A model generated the notes under the pieces. The model did not search any database and was not told where the DNA came from. It was given only the letters and a program-made list of their open reading frames with translations. Positions 46,774-53,832 of a stretch of DNA of 64,000 nucleotides are shown here, one piece after another. The DNA is taken from positions 62,001 to 126,000 of the forward strand of contig JAEUOU010000029.1 in NCBI GenBank assembly GCA_016790575.1, written 5' to 3'. The translations under genes were made by a program, and so were the position numbers. How positions within the stretch are numbered: the stretch's first letter is position 1; each line of letters opens with the position of its first letter. Source of the DNA: Burkholderiaceae bacterium. Lineage in GTDB: Bacteria > Pseudomonadota > Gammaproteobacteria > Burkholderiales > Burkholderiaceae_C.

Positions 46774-46783
46774 AATATACGGC

Positions 46784-47614
46784 ATGCTTTCCGATCTGTC
46801 AAAACCCGGTGCGGTGGACGTGCACTTTCATGTCTTCGACGCCCACATCGCCCAGCCCGGCGCCCGCTATGTGCCCGGCTACGACGCGCCTTTGGCCACC
46901 TGGCAGGCGGCGGCGGCGCCGCTGGGCATCACCCGCGGGGTGCTGGTGCAACCGAGTTTTCTGGGCAGCGACCACCGCCGCCTGCGGACCGAGCTGGCCG
47001 CCCATCCGGACACCCTGCGCGGCGTGGCCGTGGTGGCGCCCACCGTGAGCGCCGCCGAACTGGCCGCGCTGCACACCGCCGGCGTGCGCGCCATCCGCCT
47101 GAACCTGGTCGGCACCGACCACAACCTGGCCGCCTGGCAGGGCCCGCACGCGCCGTGGCCGCACCTGGCCGCGCTGGGCTGGCATGTGGAGCTGCACACC
47201 GACCGCGGCGCCCTGCCCGCCGCGCTGGCCCAGCTGCCCGCTGACCTGCCGCTGGTGATCGACCACATGGGCAAACCGGACGCCGCCCACCCGCACGACC
47301 CCACCGTGCGCGCGCTGGCCCAGCGGGCGCAGCACACCCCGGTACACGTCACGCTGAGCGGCGCCTACCGCCTGGGCGGGCTGGACGCCGGCGCCCTGGC
47401 GCGCCTGTGGCGGGACGAACTCGGACCCGGCGCGCTGCTGTGGGGCAGCGACTGGCCCTGCACCAACCATGAAGCCGAAGCCGACATCCCCCGCCTGCGC
47501 GCCACGCTTGACACCTGGCTGCCCGACCCGGCCGAGCGCCACGCGGTGCTGGTGGACAACCCGGGGCGGGTGTATTGGGGTGACCCGGCGTTCGAAGCAC
47601 TCTCGTTTTTGTAG
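46784..47614 (+). CDS. Amidohydrolase-family TIM-barrel hydrolase (LigI/dicarboxylate-lactonase-like)
   Basis: Product of 276 residues. The amidohydrolase_2 motif VDVHFHVFD at residues 11-19 gives the first metal-binding pair. Later landmarks: VLVQPSFLGSDHRRL, LVIDHMGKPD, SGAYRL and LWGSDWPCTNHE (Asp at the end of strand 8). This order matches 2-pyrone-4,6-dicarboxylate lactonase and related lactonases. With the divergent GntR and Bug genes it probably serves uptake and opening of a lactone or carboxylate. Its last residues and the TAG stop lie in a dispersed repeat. Confidence 0.88.
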   Translation: MLSDLSKPGAVDVHFHVFDAHIAQPGARYVPGYDAPLATWQAAAAPLGITRGVLVQPSFLGSDHRRLRTELAAHPDTLRGVAVVAPTVSAAELAALHTAGVRAIRLNLVGTDHNLAAWQGPHAPWPHLAALGWHVELHTDRGALPAALAQLPADLPLVIDHMGKPDAAHPHDPTVRALAQRAQHTPVHVTLSGAYRLGGLDAGALARLWRDELGPGALLWGSDWPCTNHEAEADIPRLRATLDTWLPDPAERHAVLVDNPGRVYWGDPAFEALSFL

Positions 47615-47655
47615 TAACAAACGACCTTTTTACGCCGGGTATCGGCACTTTTAAC
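47604..47655 (+). repeat. Dispersed element between amidohydrolase and EamA genes
   Basis: Hairpin-like GTTTTTGT...ACAAAC, then ACCTTTTTACGCCGGGTATC and GGCACTTTT. The amidohydrolase stop (47612-47614) is inside the hairpin part. It lies between convergent genes. Confidence 0.85.
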
Positions 47656-47701
47656 GGTCAAACGACCGCAAAAGGCCCCCAGGCCTCCGCCCGGCGGGCC
47701 G

Positions 47702-48595
47702 TCAGGCTGGCCTGCGGTTCACCAGCACGATGCCGACCGCCACCAGGGCCAGGGCGGCGAGCAGGCTGGGGGTGACGGGTTCGCGCAGCCACAGCGCGCC
47801 GAACAGCAGGGCAAACAGGGGGGTGAGGAACACAAACACCGAGATTTTGGTGGCCGGGTAGCGGCCCAGCATCCACATCCAGGCCAGGTAGCTGGCAAAG
47901 GCGCCCACCAGGGTCTGCACCGCCATGGAGGTGGCGGCAAAGGTGCTCCACGGGGTCGTCCAGGACTCGCCCAGCGCCAGCGACAGCGGCGGCAAAGCCA
48001 CCGCGCTGACGGCCACCTGGTACATCAGCAGCTTTTCGGCCGATACCCGCGCCAGGCCGGTGGCGCGGATGGCGACTGTGGTCAGGCCCCACAAGGCGCC
48101 GGCCGCCAGGCCCATCAGGTCGCCCAGGCCGGTGGCGGGGCCGCCGGCGGCAAAGCCTTCGCGCAGCGCAAACACCACAGCCACAAAGGCGCAGGCCAGG
48201 CCTGCCCATTGCTGGGGGCGCAGGCGCTCGGTCGGCACAAACAGCGGCACCAGCGCCGCCACCCAGAACGGCGAGGTGTACAAAAACACCGTCAGCCGCG
48301 AGGCGGTGGTGTGCTGCAGGCCGATGTAGATGCAGGCAAATTCCGCCGCGAACAGGCCCCCGGCCAGCAGGCCCGCGCGCAGGGAGCCGTCCCGCGCGAA
48401 CAGCGCCACCCCGCGCCAGCGGCACCACAGCATCAGCAGCACGGTGGCACCGGCAAAACGCACCGCCGCCTGGAACACCGGCGGCAGGTGCGGCAAGGTG
48501 GCTTTGACCAGCACCTGCTGCATGCCCCAGAAGAGGCAGCAGGCCAGCAGCAGCGAAACGGCGGTGGAATCGAGATGGTCTTTGCGGGCAATCAT
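47702..48595 (-). CDS. EamA-family (DMT) transporter
   Basis: Product of 297 residues with ten hydrophobic helices arranged as two EamA repeats. The first begins LLLACCLFWGMQQVLVKATL and includes AAEFACIYIGLQHTTASRLT; the second begins GDLMGLAAGALWGLTTVAIR and ends LFALLFGALWLREPVTPSLL with the conserved Glu-Pro. It exports amino acids or other small metabolites in known members; substrate unknown. It is flanked on both sides by repeat elements and seems monocistronic. Confidence 0.93.
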   Translation of the reverse strand: MIARKDHLDSTAVSLLLACCLFWGMQQVLVKATLPHLPPVFQAAVRFAGATVLLMLWCRWRGVALFARDGSLRAGLLAGGLFAAEFACIYIGLQHTTASRLTVFLYTSPFWVAALVPLFVPTERLRPQQWAGLACAFVAVVFALREGFAAGGPATGLGDLMGLAAGALWGLTTVAIRATGLARVSAEKLLMYQVAVSAVALPPLSLALGESWTTPWSTFAATSMAVQTLVGAFASYLAWMWMLGRYPATKISVFVFLTPLFALLFGALWLREPVTPSLLAALALVAVGIVLVNRRPA

Positions 48596-48685
48596 GGCTG
48601 CATGGTACGGGCGCCCCGCCGTGGTGGCGGGTCAGCGCCGTGACAGCCGTGCCACGGGCGGCGGCAGCCGGCCGGCGATACGCTC

Positions 48686-48746
48686 CGCTTTCAATAGCGC
48701 GAGATGACCGTTTTATGATGGGTATGGGGCAAAACGGCCTGAAATC
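48686..48746 (+). repeat. Dispersed element between the EamA and reductase-MarR genes
   Basis: Hairpin CGCT-TTCAAT-AGCG, then a diverged core GACCGTTTTATGATGGGTAT and the tail GGGGCAAAACGGCCTGAAATC. The 165-bp gap holds nothing else. Confidence 0.75.
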
Positions 48747-48760
48747 GGGCCGGCCAGGGC

Positions 48761-49807
48761 TCACCCGCCCGAGGCCAGTCGCTGCAGCATGCGTTTGAGG
48801 GTGTCCACCTCGGCGGCGGACCAGTGGGCGAGCTGGGTTTGCTCCTGGCCCAGGGCGTCGGCAATCAGGAGCCGGGCGGTGGCCAGGCCCGCGGCGGTGG
48901 GCGCCACCAGGGTACGGCGCTGGTCGGCCGGGTCGGTGCGCAAGGCGACCAGGCCGTCGTCGGCCATGCGCTGCACCAGCTTGGTCACGGTGGGCTGTTT
49001 GGCCAGCACGTCGCGGGCCAGCTGGCCCACGGGGACTGCCCCGTCGGGCACCTTGGCCGGATCGGCGAGGTCGGCCGCGGCCGGTGGCGTGGTGCTTTCG
49101 GCCAGGGCACGGACGGCGGCGGAATGCGCATCGTGCAGCAGGGCCAGGACGCGCCAGGCAATATGCGACAGGCCTTGAGCGGCCACTGCCGATTCGAAGT
49201 CGCGGTACACCGCGTGGCTGGCCTGACCCAGCAGGTAGCCCAGGTAACCCCGCACAAAACGGGGGTCGGCCGGTGCGGGCGCCGATTCGTCAGCCTGCAA
49301 GGGGTGTTCGGTGTAGAACTTGCCGCCGTGAAACAGCAAAGGCGAGGCGCTGGCCCGGTGGCTGCAGCGCTCCACCTCGCCCACGAAGATGACATGGTCG
49401 CCTTCTTCGTAGCGGCTGCGGTTGAAACACTCGAAATGCGCAGCCGCTCCGTCCAGCAGGGGCGCCCCACCGGCGCCTTCGCGCCAGGCCACGTTGCTCC
49501 AGCGATCGCCGCCCCGGCGGGCGAAACGCTCGGCCAGGGTTTTCTGGTCGGCCGCCAGGATACTGATGGCGTAGTGCGAGCCGGCGCTGAAGGCCGGCAG
49601 CGAGCCGGCAGCGCGGGCCAGACTCCAGAGCACCAGCGGCGGCTCCAGCGAGACCGAATTGAAGGAATTGGCGGTCAGCCCGACAAGATCGCCCTCGGCG
49701 GTGCGCGCGGTGACGATGGTGACCCCGGTGGCAAACATGCCCAGGCTCGCGCGGAACTCGCGCGGCGAGAACGCGGGCGGCGTGGCTTTGCGGGCGGGGG
49801 ACATCAT
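48761..49807 (-). CDS. Fusion of flavin reductase and MarR-type regulator
   Basis: Product of 348 residues from the ATG at 49807 (MMSPARK). Residues 15-170 are a flavin reductase-like FMN-binding split barrel (FRASLGMFATGVTIVTARTA, GLTANSFNSVSLEPPLVLWSL, AISILAADQKTLAERFA, ECFNRSRYEEGDHVIFVGEV). Residues 200-348 are a MarR winged helix (LGYLLGQASHAVYRDFESAV, LSHIAWRVLALLHD, LAKQPTVTKLVQRMADDGLV, DPADQRRTLVAPTAAG). It is divergent from the NicX-like gene. It likely supplies reduced flavin to a partner monooxygenase and represses the cluster; whether the reductase half works as a sensor is open. A MarR-like palindrome precedes it. Confidence 0.9.
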   Translation of the reverse strand: MMSPARKATPPAFSPREFRASLGMFATGVTIVTARTAEGDLVGLTANSFNSVSLEPPLVLWSLARAAGSLPAFSAGSHYAISILAADQKTLAERFARRGGDRWSNVAWREGAGGAPLLDGAAAHFECFNRSRYEEGDHVIFVGEVERCSHRASASPLLFHGGKFYTEHPLQADESAPAPADPRFVRGYLGYLLGQASHAVYRDFESAVAAQGLSHIAWRVLALLHDAHSAAVRALAESTTPPAAADLADPAKVPDGAVPVGQLARDVLAKQPTVTKLVQRMADDGLVALRTDPADQRRTLVAPTAAGLATARLLIADALGQEQTQLAHWSAAEVDTLKRMLQRLASGG

Positions 49808-49821
49808 GGCTTGAAATTTAT

Positions 49822-49833
49822 ATGAAATTTCAT
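49822..49833. promoter_or_regulatory. MarR-type operator candidate
   Basis: Perfect 12-bp palindrome ATGAAATTTCAT, with a related TTGAAATTTATA 10 bp away, in the 95-bp divergent gap between the reductase-MarR fusion and the NicX-like gene. AT-rich short palindromes of this kind are typical MarR sites. Confidence 0.6.
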
Positions 49834-49902
49834 GAATAATGGCTGTAAACCGGGTTTGGCGCAAATCCCGCGCTGGCACCACGGCGATTCGAAAGGTCCC
49901 TC

Positions 49903-51027
49903 ATGTTGCAGGAAATCATCGAACCGGGCTGGATAGACGCCTTCGAGCAGGTGCTGCGCCGCTGCGCGCTGCAAAAAGGCGACACGGTCGCCATTCTGGC
50001 CGAGACCCAAAGCCGCCCGGTGCTGCCGCTGCTCGCCCGGCTGGCGGCCCAGCGCCTGGGCGCGCAGGTGTTCATGCTCACGCTGCCCAGCGTGGTAGGG
50101 CGGGCCGGCCCCCCGGCGCGGTCGACCGGCGCCTCGGACGCGATCCAGCAGATCAAGCCGGTGGTGCATGCGCTGGCGGCCAGCACGCTGGTGGTGGACT
50201 GCACGGTGGAGGGGCTGATGCACGCGCCCGAGCTGCCCGCCATCCTGAAAGGCGGCGCGCGCGTGGTCTACATCAGCAACGAACACCCCGAGGCGCTGGT
50301 GCGGCTGATGCCCGACGACGCCACCGAGGCGCGCGTGAAGGACCACATCAAGCGCCTGCGCGCGGCCCGGGCGATGACGGTGACCTCGCCGGCCGGCACC
50401 GAGCTGCGCATCTCGCTCGACGGTGCGGTGGCCGGCGGCAACTGGGGCTTCACCACCCGGCCCGGCACCCTGACCCACTGGCCGGGCGGCATCGCGCTGG
50501 CCTTTCCGGCGGCGGGCAGCGTGAACGGCCGCCTGGTGCTGGCGCCCGGCGACGTGAACCTGACCTTCAAGCGCTACATCGAATCGTCCATCACGCTGAC
50601 GATCGAGAACGACTATGTCACCACGATCGACGGCGCGGGGCTCGACGCGCAGCTGATGCGCAGCTACATCGAGGCCTGGGGCGACGGCGGCGGCGACGGG
50701 CCGCCCCTAGCGCCGCCAGCCCCCTCGGGGGGCAGCGACACACGCGCAGCGGCGAGCGTGGGGGCCCGTGGTCGGGAAGCCTATGCCGTGAGCCACGTCG
50801 GCTACGGCCTGTGCGACGCCGCCCGCTGGGACAGCATGGCGCTGTACGACAAGCGCGACTTCAACGGCACCGAGCTGCGCGCCTTTGCCGGCAATTTCCT
50901 CTACAGCACCGGCGCCAACGAGGTGGCCGGCCGCTACACGCTGGGCCACTTCGACCTGCCGATGCGCCACTGCACCGTGATGCTCGACGGCGCCACCGTG
51001 GTTGACAACGGCCGTGTGGTGGATTGA
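49903..51027 (+). CDS. NicX-like ring-cleavage dioxygenase (2,5-dihydroxypyridine dioxygenase family)
   Basis: Product of 374 residues, related to M29 aminopeptidase-fold dioxygenases. The C-terminal half follows NicX closely: GDVNLTFKRYIESSITLTIE, YAVSHVGYGLCDAARWDSMA, LRAFAGNFLYSTGANEVAG and GHFDLPMRHC. His298, His349 and Asp351 occupy the places of the Fe(II) ligands described for P. putida NicX. NicX opens 2,5-dihydroxypyridine to N-formylmaleamate, using O2. The substrate here could be a related ring. About 25 residues (near 266-290) just before the first iron ligand are encoded by a GC-rich repeat and are not expected in the family. The next gene starts 31 bp after the stop. Confidence 0.82.
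   Translation: MLQEIIEPGWIDAFEQVLRRCALQKGDTVAILAETQSRPVLPLLARLAAQRLGAQVFMLTLPSVVGRAGPPARSTGASDAIQQIKPVVHALAASTLVVDCTVEGLMHAPELPAILKGGARVVYISNEHPEALVRLMPDDATEARVKDHIKRLRAARAMTVTSPAGTELRISLDGAVAGGNWGFTTRPGTLTHWPGGIALAFPAAGSVNGRLVLAPGDVNLTFKRYIESSITLTIENDYVTTIDGAGLDAQLMRSYIEAWGDGGGDGPPLAPPAPSGGSDTRAAASVGARGREAYAVSHVGYGLCDAARWDSMALYDKRDFNGTELRAFAGNFLYSTGANEVAGRYTLGHFDLPMRHCTVMLDGATVVDNGRVVD
50698..50764 (+). repeat. GC-rich repeat inside the NicX-like gene
   Basis: Same family as 44011-44084: CCCCCTCGGGGGGCAGCGAC core, then CACGCGCAGCGGCGAGCGTG and GGGG. In frame, it encodes GPPLAPPAPSGGSDTRAAAS plus VGA. Confidence 0.85.
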
Positions 51028-51058
51028 TGAGCGCCGCGCCACGCACCAGAGTCTCGCC

Positions 51059-51877
51059 ATGACCGCCCTGCCCCACTTCATGATGCTGGGTGACGGCCCG
51101 ACCGTCGTCATGCTGCACGGCGTGGGCGGCGGGCATCTGGCCTTCGCGCCGCAGGTGGAGAGTTTCGCCGCCGCGGGCTACCGGGCGGTGTCCTGGGACA
51201 TGCCGGGTTATGGCAGCAGCGCCCCAATCGAGCCCTACACCTTCAAGGGCCTGGCGGAAAGCGCCATCGCGCTGATCGAGGCGCTGGCCGGGCCCGACCG
51301 TGAGGGCACGCCGCCGGTCATCCTGATCGGCCACAGCATGGGCGGCATGGTGGCGCAGGAAGTGGTGGCGCGTCGGCCCGGGCTGGTGCGCCGGCTGGTG
51401 CTGTGTGGCACCTCGCCCTCGTTCGGCAAGCCGGACGGCGACTGGCAGCGCGAGTTTGTCGCCAGCCGCACCGCGCCGCTGGACGCCGGCCAGAGCATGG
51501 CCGAGCTGGCCGCCACCCTGGTGCCGCAGATGACCGGCCCCGGCGCGTTGCCCGAGGGCCTGAGGCTGGCCGAGCACTGCATGGGCCTGGTCCCGGCCGC
51601 CACCTACCGCCGTGCCGTGCAATGCCTGGTGGGCTTTGACCGCCGCGCCAGCCTGGCCGCGATCCGCGTGCCCACGCTGCTGGTGGCCGGCGAGTTTGAC
51701 CGCAACGCACCGCCGGAGGTGATGCGCAAGATGGCCGACAAGATCACCGGTGCCGAGTTCGTGAGCCTGGCCGGACTGGGCCACCTGATGAATCTGGAAG
51801 CGCCGGAGGCGTTTGACGCCACCGTGCTCGACTTCCTGGCCCGCCACCACCACCACATTCGCCCGCTGGACCACTGA
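51059..51877 (+). CDS. Alpha/beta hydrolase, NicD-like (C-N or ester hydrolase)
   Basis: Product of 272 residues from the ATG at 51059. Serine-hydrolase landmarks: MLHGVGGGHLAFAPQVESFA, WDMPGYGSSAPI, elbow LIGHSMGGMVAQEV (Ser), AGEFDRNAPPEVM (Asp) and GLGHLMNLEAPEAF (His). In nicotinate and picolinate pathways a hydrolase of this fold (NicD/PicE) deformylates the product of the NicX step, so placement right after the NicX-like gene makes that role plausible; C-C bond hydrolase of a meta-cleavage product is the alternative. Confidence 0.85.
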   Translation: MTALPHFMMLGDGPTVVMLHGVGGGHLAFAPQVESFAAAGYRAVSWDMPGYGSSAPIEPYTFKGLAESAIALIEALAGPDREGTPPVILIGHSMGGMVAQEVVARRPGLVRRLVLCGTSPSFGKPDGDWQREFVASRTAPLDAGQSMAELAATLVPQMTGPGALPEGLRLAEHCMGLVPAATYRRAVQCLVGFDRRASLAAIRVPTLLVAGEFDRNAPPEVMRKMADKITGAEFVSLAGLGHLMNLEAPEAFDATVLDFLARHHHHIRPLDH

Positions 51878-51919
51878 CGCCCGGTCGGCCCGAGCCATCC
51901 CATTCCCCTGGAGACACCC

Positions 51920-53167
51920 ATGAGCACCCTCGACTTCACCCCCGCCGTCGGCGACACGCCGATGACCGACAAACAGGCCCGCCTGGTCCGCCTGGCGCAT
52001 GAACTGGGTCGCGACAAGTTTGCCGCCCGCGCCGACCAGTGGGACAGGGAGGCGAGCTTCCCGTTCGCCAACTACGACGACCTGCGCGAGGCCGGCCTGC
52101 TGCGCCTGTGTGTGCCCGAGGCCGACGGCGGCCTGGGCGCCGACTACGCCACCTACATGTTCGTGGCCGCCGAGCTGGGGCGCTTCTGCGGCACCACCGC
52201 GCTGACCTACAACATGCACATCTGCTCCACCATGTGGACCGGCGTGCTGGCCGACGGCATCCCGATGAGCGACGCCGAGCGCAGCGAGCACCTGCGCCGC
52301 CGGCAGATCCACTTCCACCGCGTGGTCAAGGACGGCGCCGTCTATGCCCAGCCCTTCAGCGAGGGCAGCGCCGCGGCGGCCGGCCGTGCGCCCTTCGGCA
52401 CCACCGCGAAAAAGGTCGACGGCGGCTGGCTGATCAACGGCCGCAAGATTTTTGCCTCGCTCTCGGGCGCGGCCAACTACTACGGCGTGCTGTGCACCGA
52501 AGACAAGGGCGACGACAAGCCCGACGCGCGCGACACCCTCTACATGGCGGTGCCCGCCGACGCGCCGGGTGTGGCCGTGAGCGGCGACTGGGACGTGCTG
52601 GGCATGCGCGGCACCGTCAGCCGCACGCTCACCTTCCAGGACGTGTTCGTCAGCGACGACGAGCAGCTCATGCCGCGCGGCGTGTACTTCAAGGGCGCGC
52701 AGACCTGGCCGGCCATGTTCTTCACCATCGCCGCCACCTACATGGGCCTGGCGGCGGGGGCGTATGACTTTACGGTGCAATACCTGCGCGGCGAGGTGCC
52801 GGGCGAACCCCCGGTCAAGCGCCGCCAGTTCCCCACCAAGCAGATGGCGGTCGCGCAGATGCGCATCCAGCTGGAGAGCATGCGCTCACTCTTTCTGCGC
52901 GCGGTGCAGGAGGCCAAGCCCAACCCCAGCAAGGACGAGAAGCTGCGCCTGTACGCCGCGCACTACAGCGTGATGGAAGGCGCCAACGACATCGCCCGCC
53001 TGGCCATCCGCACCTGTGGCGGCACCAGCATGATGCGCCACCTGCCGCTGGAACGCCTGTACCGCGACAGCCGCTGCGGCGCCCTGATGCTGCCCTGGAC
53101 CGCCGAACTCATCGTCGACCGCATGGGCCGCGAAACCCTGTACGAGGCAGGCGAGCGCGACGAGTGA
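51920..53167 (+). CDS. Acyl-CoA-dehydrogenase-fold flavoenzyme
   Basis: Product of 415 residues with the full ACAD order: helical N-domain (FPFANYDDLREAGLLRLCVP with EADGGLGADY), beta domain (SGAANYYGVLC, TLYMAVPADAPGVAVSGDWD, LGMRGTVSRTLTFQDVFV), C-terminal helices and a late GGTSMMRHLPLERLYRDSR. The usual acyl-CoA pattern is only partly kept, and neighbours include a flavin reductase, so it might be a group D flavin monooxygenase (HpaB/DszC-like) rather than a dehydrogenase. It is last in the cluster, 42 bp after the hydrolase gene. Confidence 0.85.
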   Translation: MSTLDFTPAVGDTPMTDKQARLVRLAHELGRDKFAARADQWDREASFPFANYDDLREAGLLRLCVPEADGGLGADYATYMFVAAELGRFCGTTALTYNMHICSTMWTGVLADGIPMSDAERSEHLRRRQIHFHRVVKDGAVYAQPFSEGSAAAAGRAPFGTTAKKVDGGWLINGRKIFASLSGAANYYGVLCTEDKGDDKPDARDTLYMAVPADAPGVAVSGDWDVLGMRGTVSRTLTFQDVFVSDDEQLMPRGVYFKGAQTWPAMFFTIAATYMGLAAGAYDFTVQYLRGEVPGEPPVKRRQFPTKQMAVAQMRIQLESMRSLFLRAVQEAKPNPSKDEKLRLYAAHYSVMEGANDIARLAIRTCGGTSMMRHLPLERLYRDSRCGALMLPWTAELIVDRMGRETLYEAGERDE

Positions 53168-53185
53168 AGGGCGTGGCGGCGCGCC

Positions 53186-53482
53186 TCAGGCGCGCGTCGT
53201 CTGCCCGCCCAGCTTCAGCCCCAGTGCCTTGATGACTTTCATCACCGTGGCGAACTCGGGGTTGCCTTCGGGCGACAGCGCCTTGTACAGCCCCTCGCGC
53301 GCCAGCCCGGTGTCGCGCGCCAGCTGACTCATGCCGCGGGCGCGGGCGATGGTGCCCAGCGCGGCGCGAATCAGGCTGCCGTCGCCGGGGTCCTCCGCGA
53401 GGCAGGCTTCAAAGTACAGATCAAAGTCCTCTTCGCTCTTGAGGTAGTCCGCGCTGTCCCAACGGGAAAACTTTTCAGCCAT
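53186..53482 (-). CDS. HigA-like helix-turn-helix antitoxin
   Basis: Product of 98 residues of the addiction-module antidote family: SADYLKSEEDFDLYFEACLA at the start, then a helix-turn-helix AALGTIARARGMSQLARDTG / LAREGLYKALSPEGNPEFAT and VMKVIKALGLKL. It is downstream of its toxin by 3 bp, the toxin-first order of HigBA-like pairs. It would neutralise the toxin and repress the operon. Confidence 0.92.
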   Translation of the reverse strand: MAEKFSRWDSADYLKSEEDFDLYFEACLAEDPGDGSLIRAALGTIARARGMSQLARDTGLAREGLYKALSPEGNPEFATVMKVIKALGLKLGGQTTRA

Positions 53483-53485
53483 GCG

Positions 53486-53782
53486 TCATTCCTTCCATTC
53501 GTTGGCAATCGCAATCGCCCGTTCAATGTCGGCTTCCTGCGTCCGCTTGTCGCCGCCCGCCAGGATCACGATCAACACCGGGCCGCGCCGCGTGAAATAC
53601 ACCCGGTAGCCGGGTCCGTGATCAACCCGTATCTCTGAAATGCCATCCCGCAAGACCTTGAAGTCACCGGCATTGCCAAGGGCCAGCCGATCGATGCGAG
53701 CCTGAATCCTGAAACGCGCCAGCCGGTCTTTCAATCCAAGCAGCCAGCGTTCAAACGACTCGGTCTTGATGATGTCGATCAT
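53486..53782 (-). CDS. RelE/ParE-superfamily (HigB-like) toxin
   Basis: Product of 98 residues from the ATG at 53782. Family pattern: KTESFERWLLGLKDRLARFR, IQARIDRLALGNAGDFKVLR, ISEIRVDHGPGYRVYFTRRG and LILAGGDKRTQEADIERAI-like ending (ILAGGDKRTQEADIERA). These toxins cleave mRNA on the ribosome. The pair lies between the catabolic cluster and the MmeI-like gene on the minus strand, about 50 bp downstream of the latter. Confidence 0.93.
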   Translation of the reverse strand: MIDIIKTESFERWLLGLKDRLARFRIQARIDRLALGNAGDFKVLRDGISEIRVDHGPGYRVYFTRRGPVLIVILAGGDKRTQEADIERAIAIANEWKE

Positions 53783-53832
53783 GGCCAAGTGTAATTCATG
53801 GTTTACAGATCGTCCATTCGGACCGGCCGAAA

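Noticed and set aside
46784-47614. Picolinate-pathway decarboxylase (PicC-like) linked to the NicX-like cluster
   Set aside because: The motif order fits dicarboxylate lactonase (LigI) better, and the gene is paired with GntR/Bug genes rather than with the dioxygenase.
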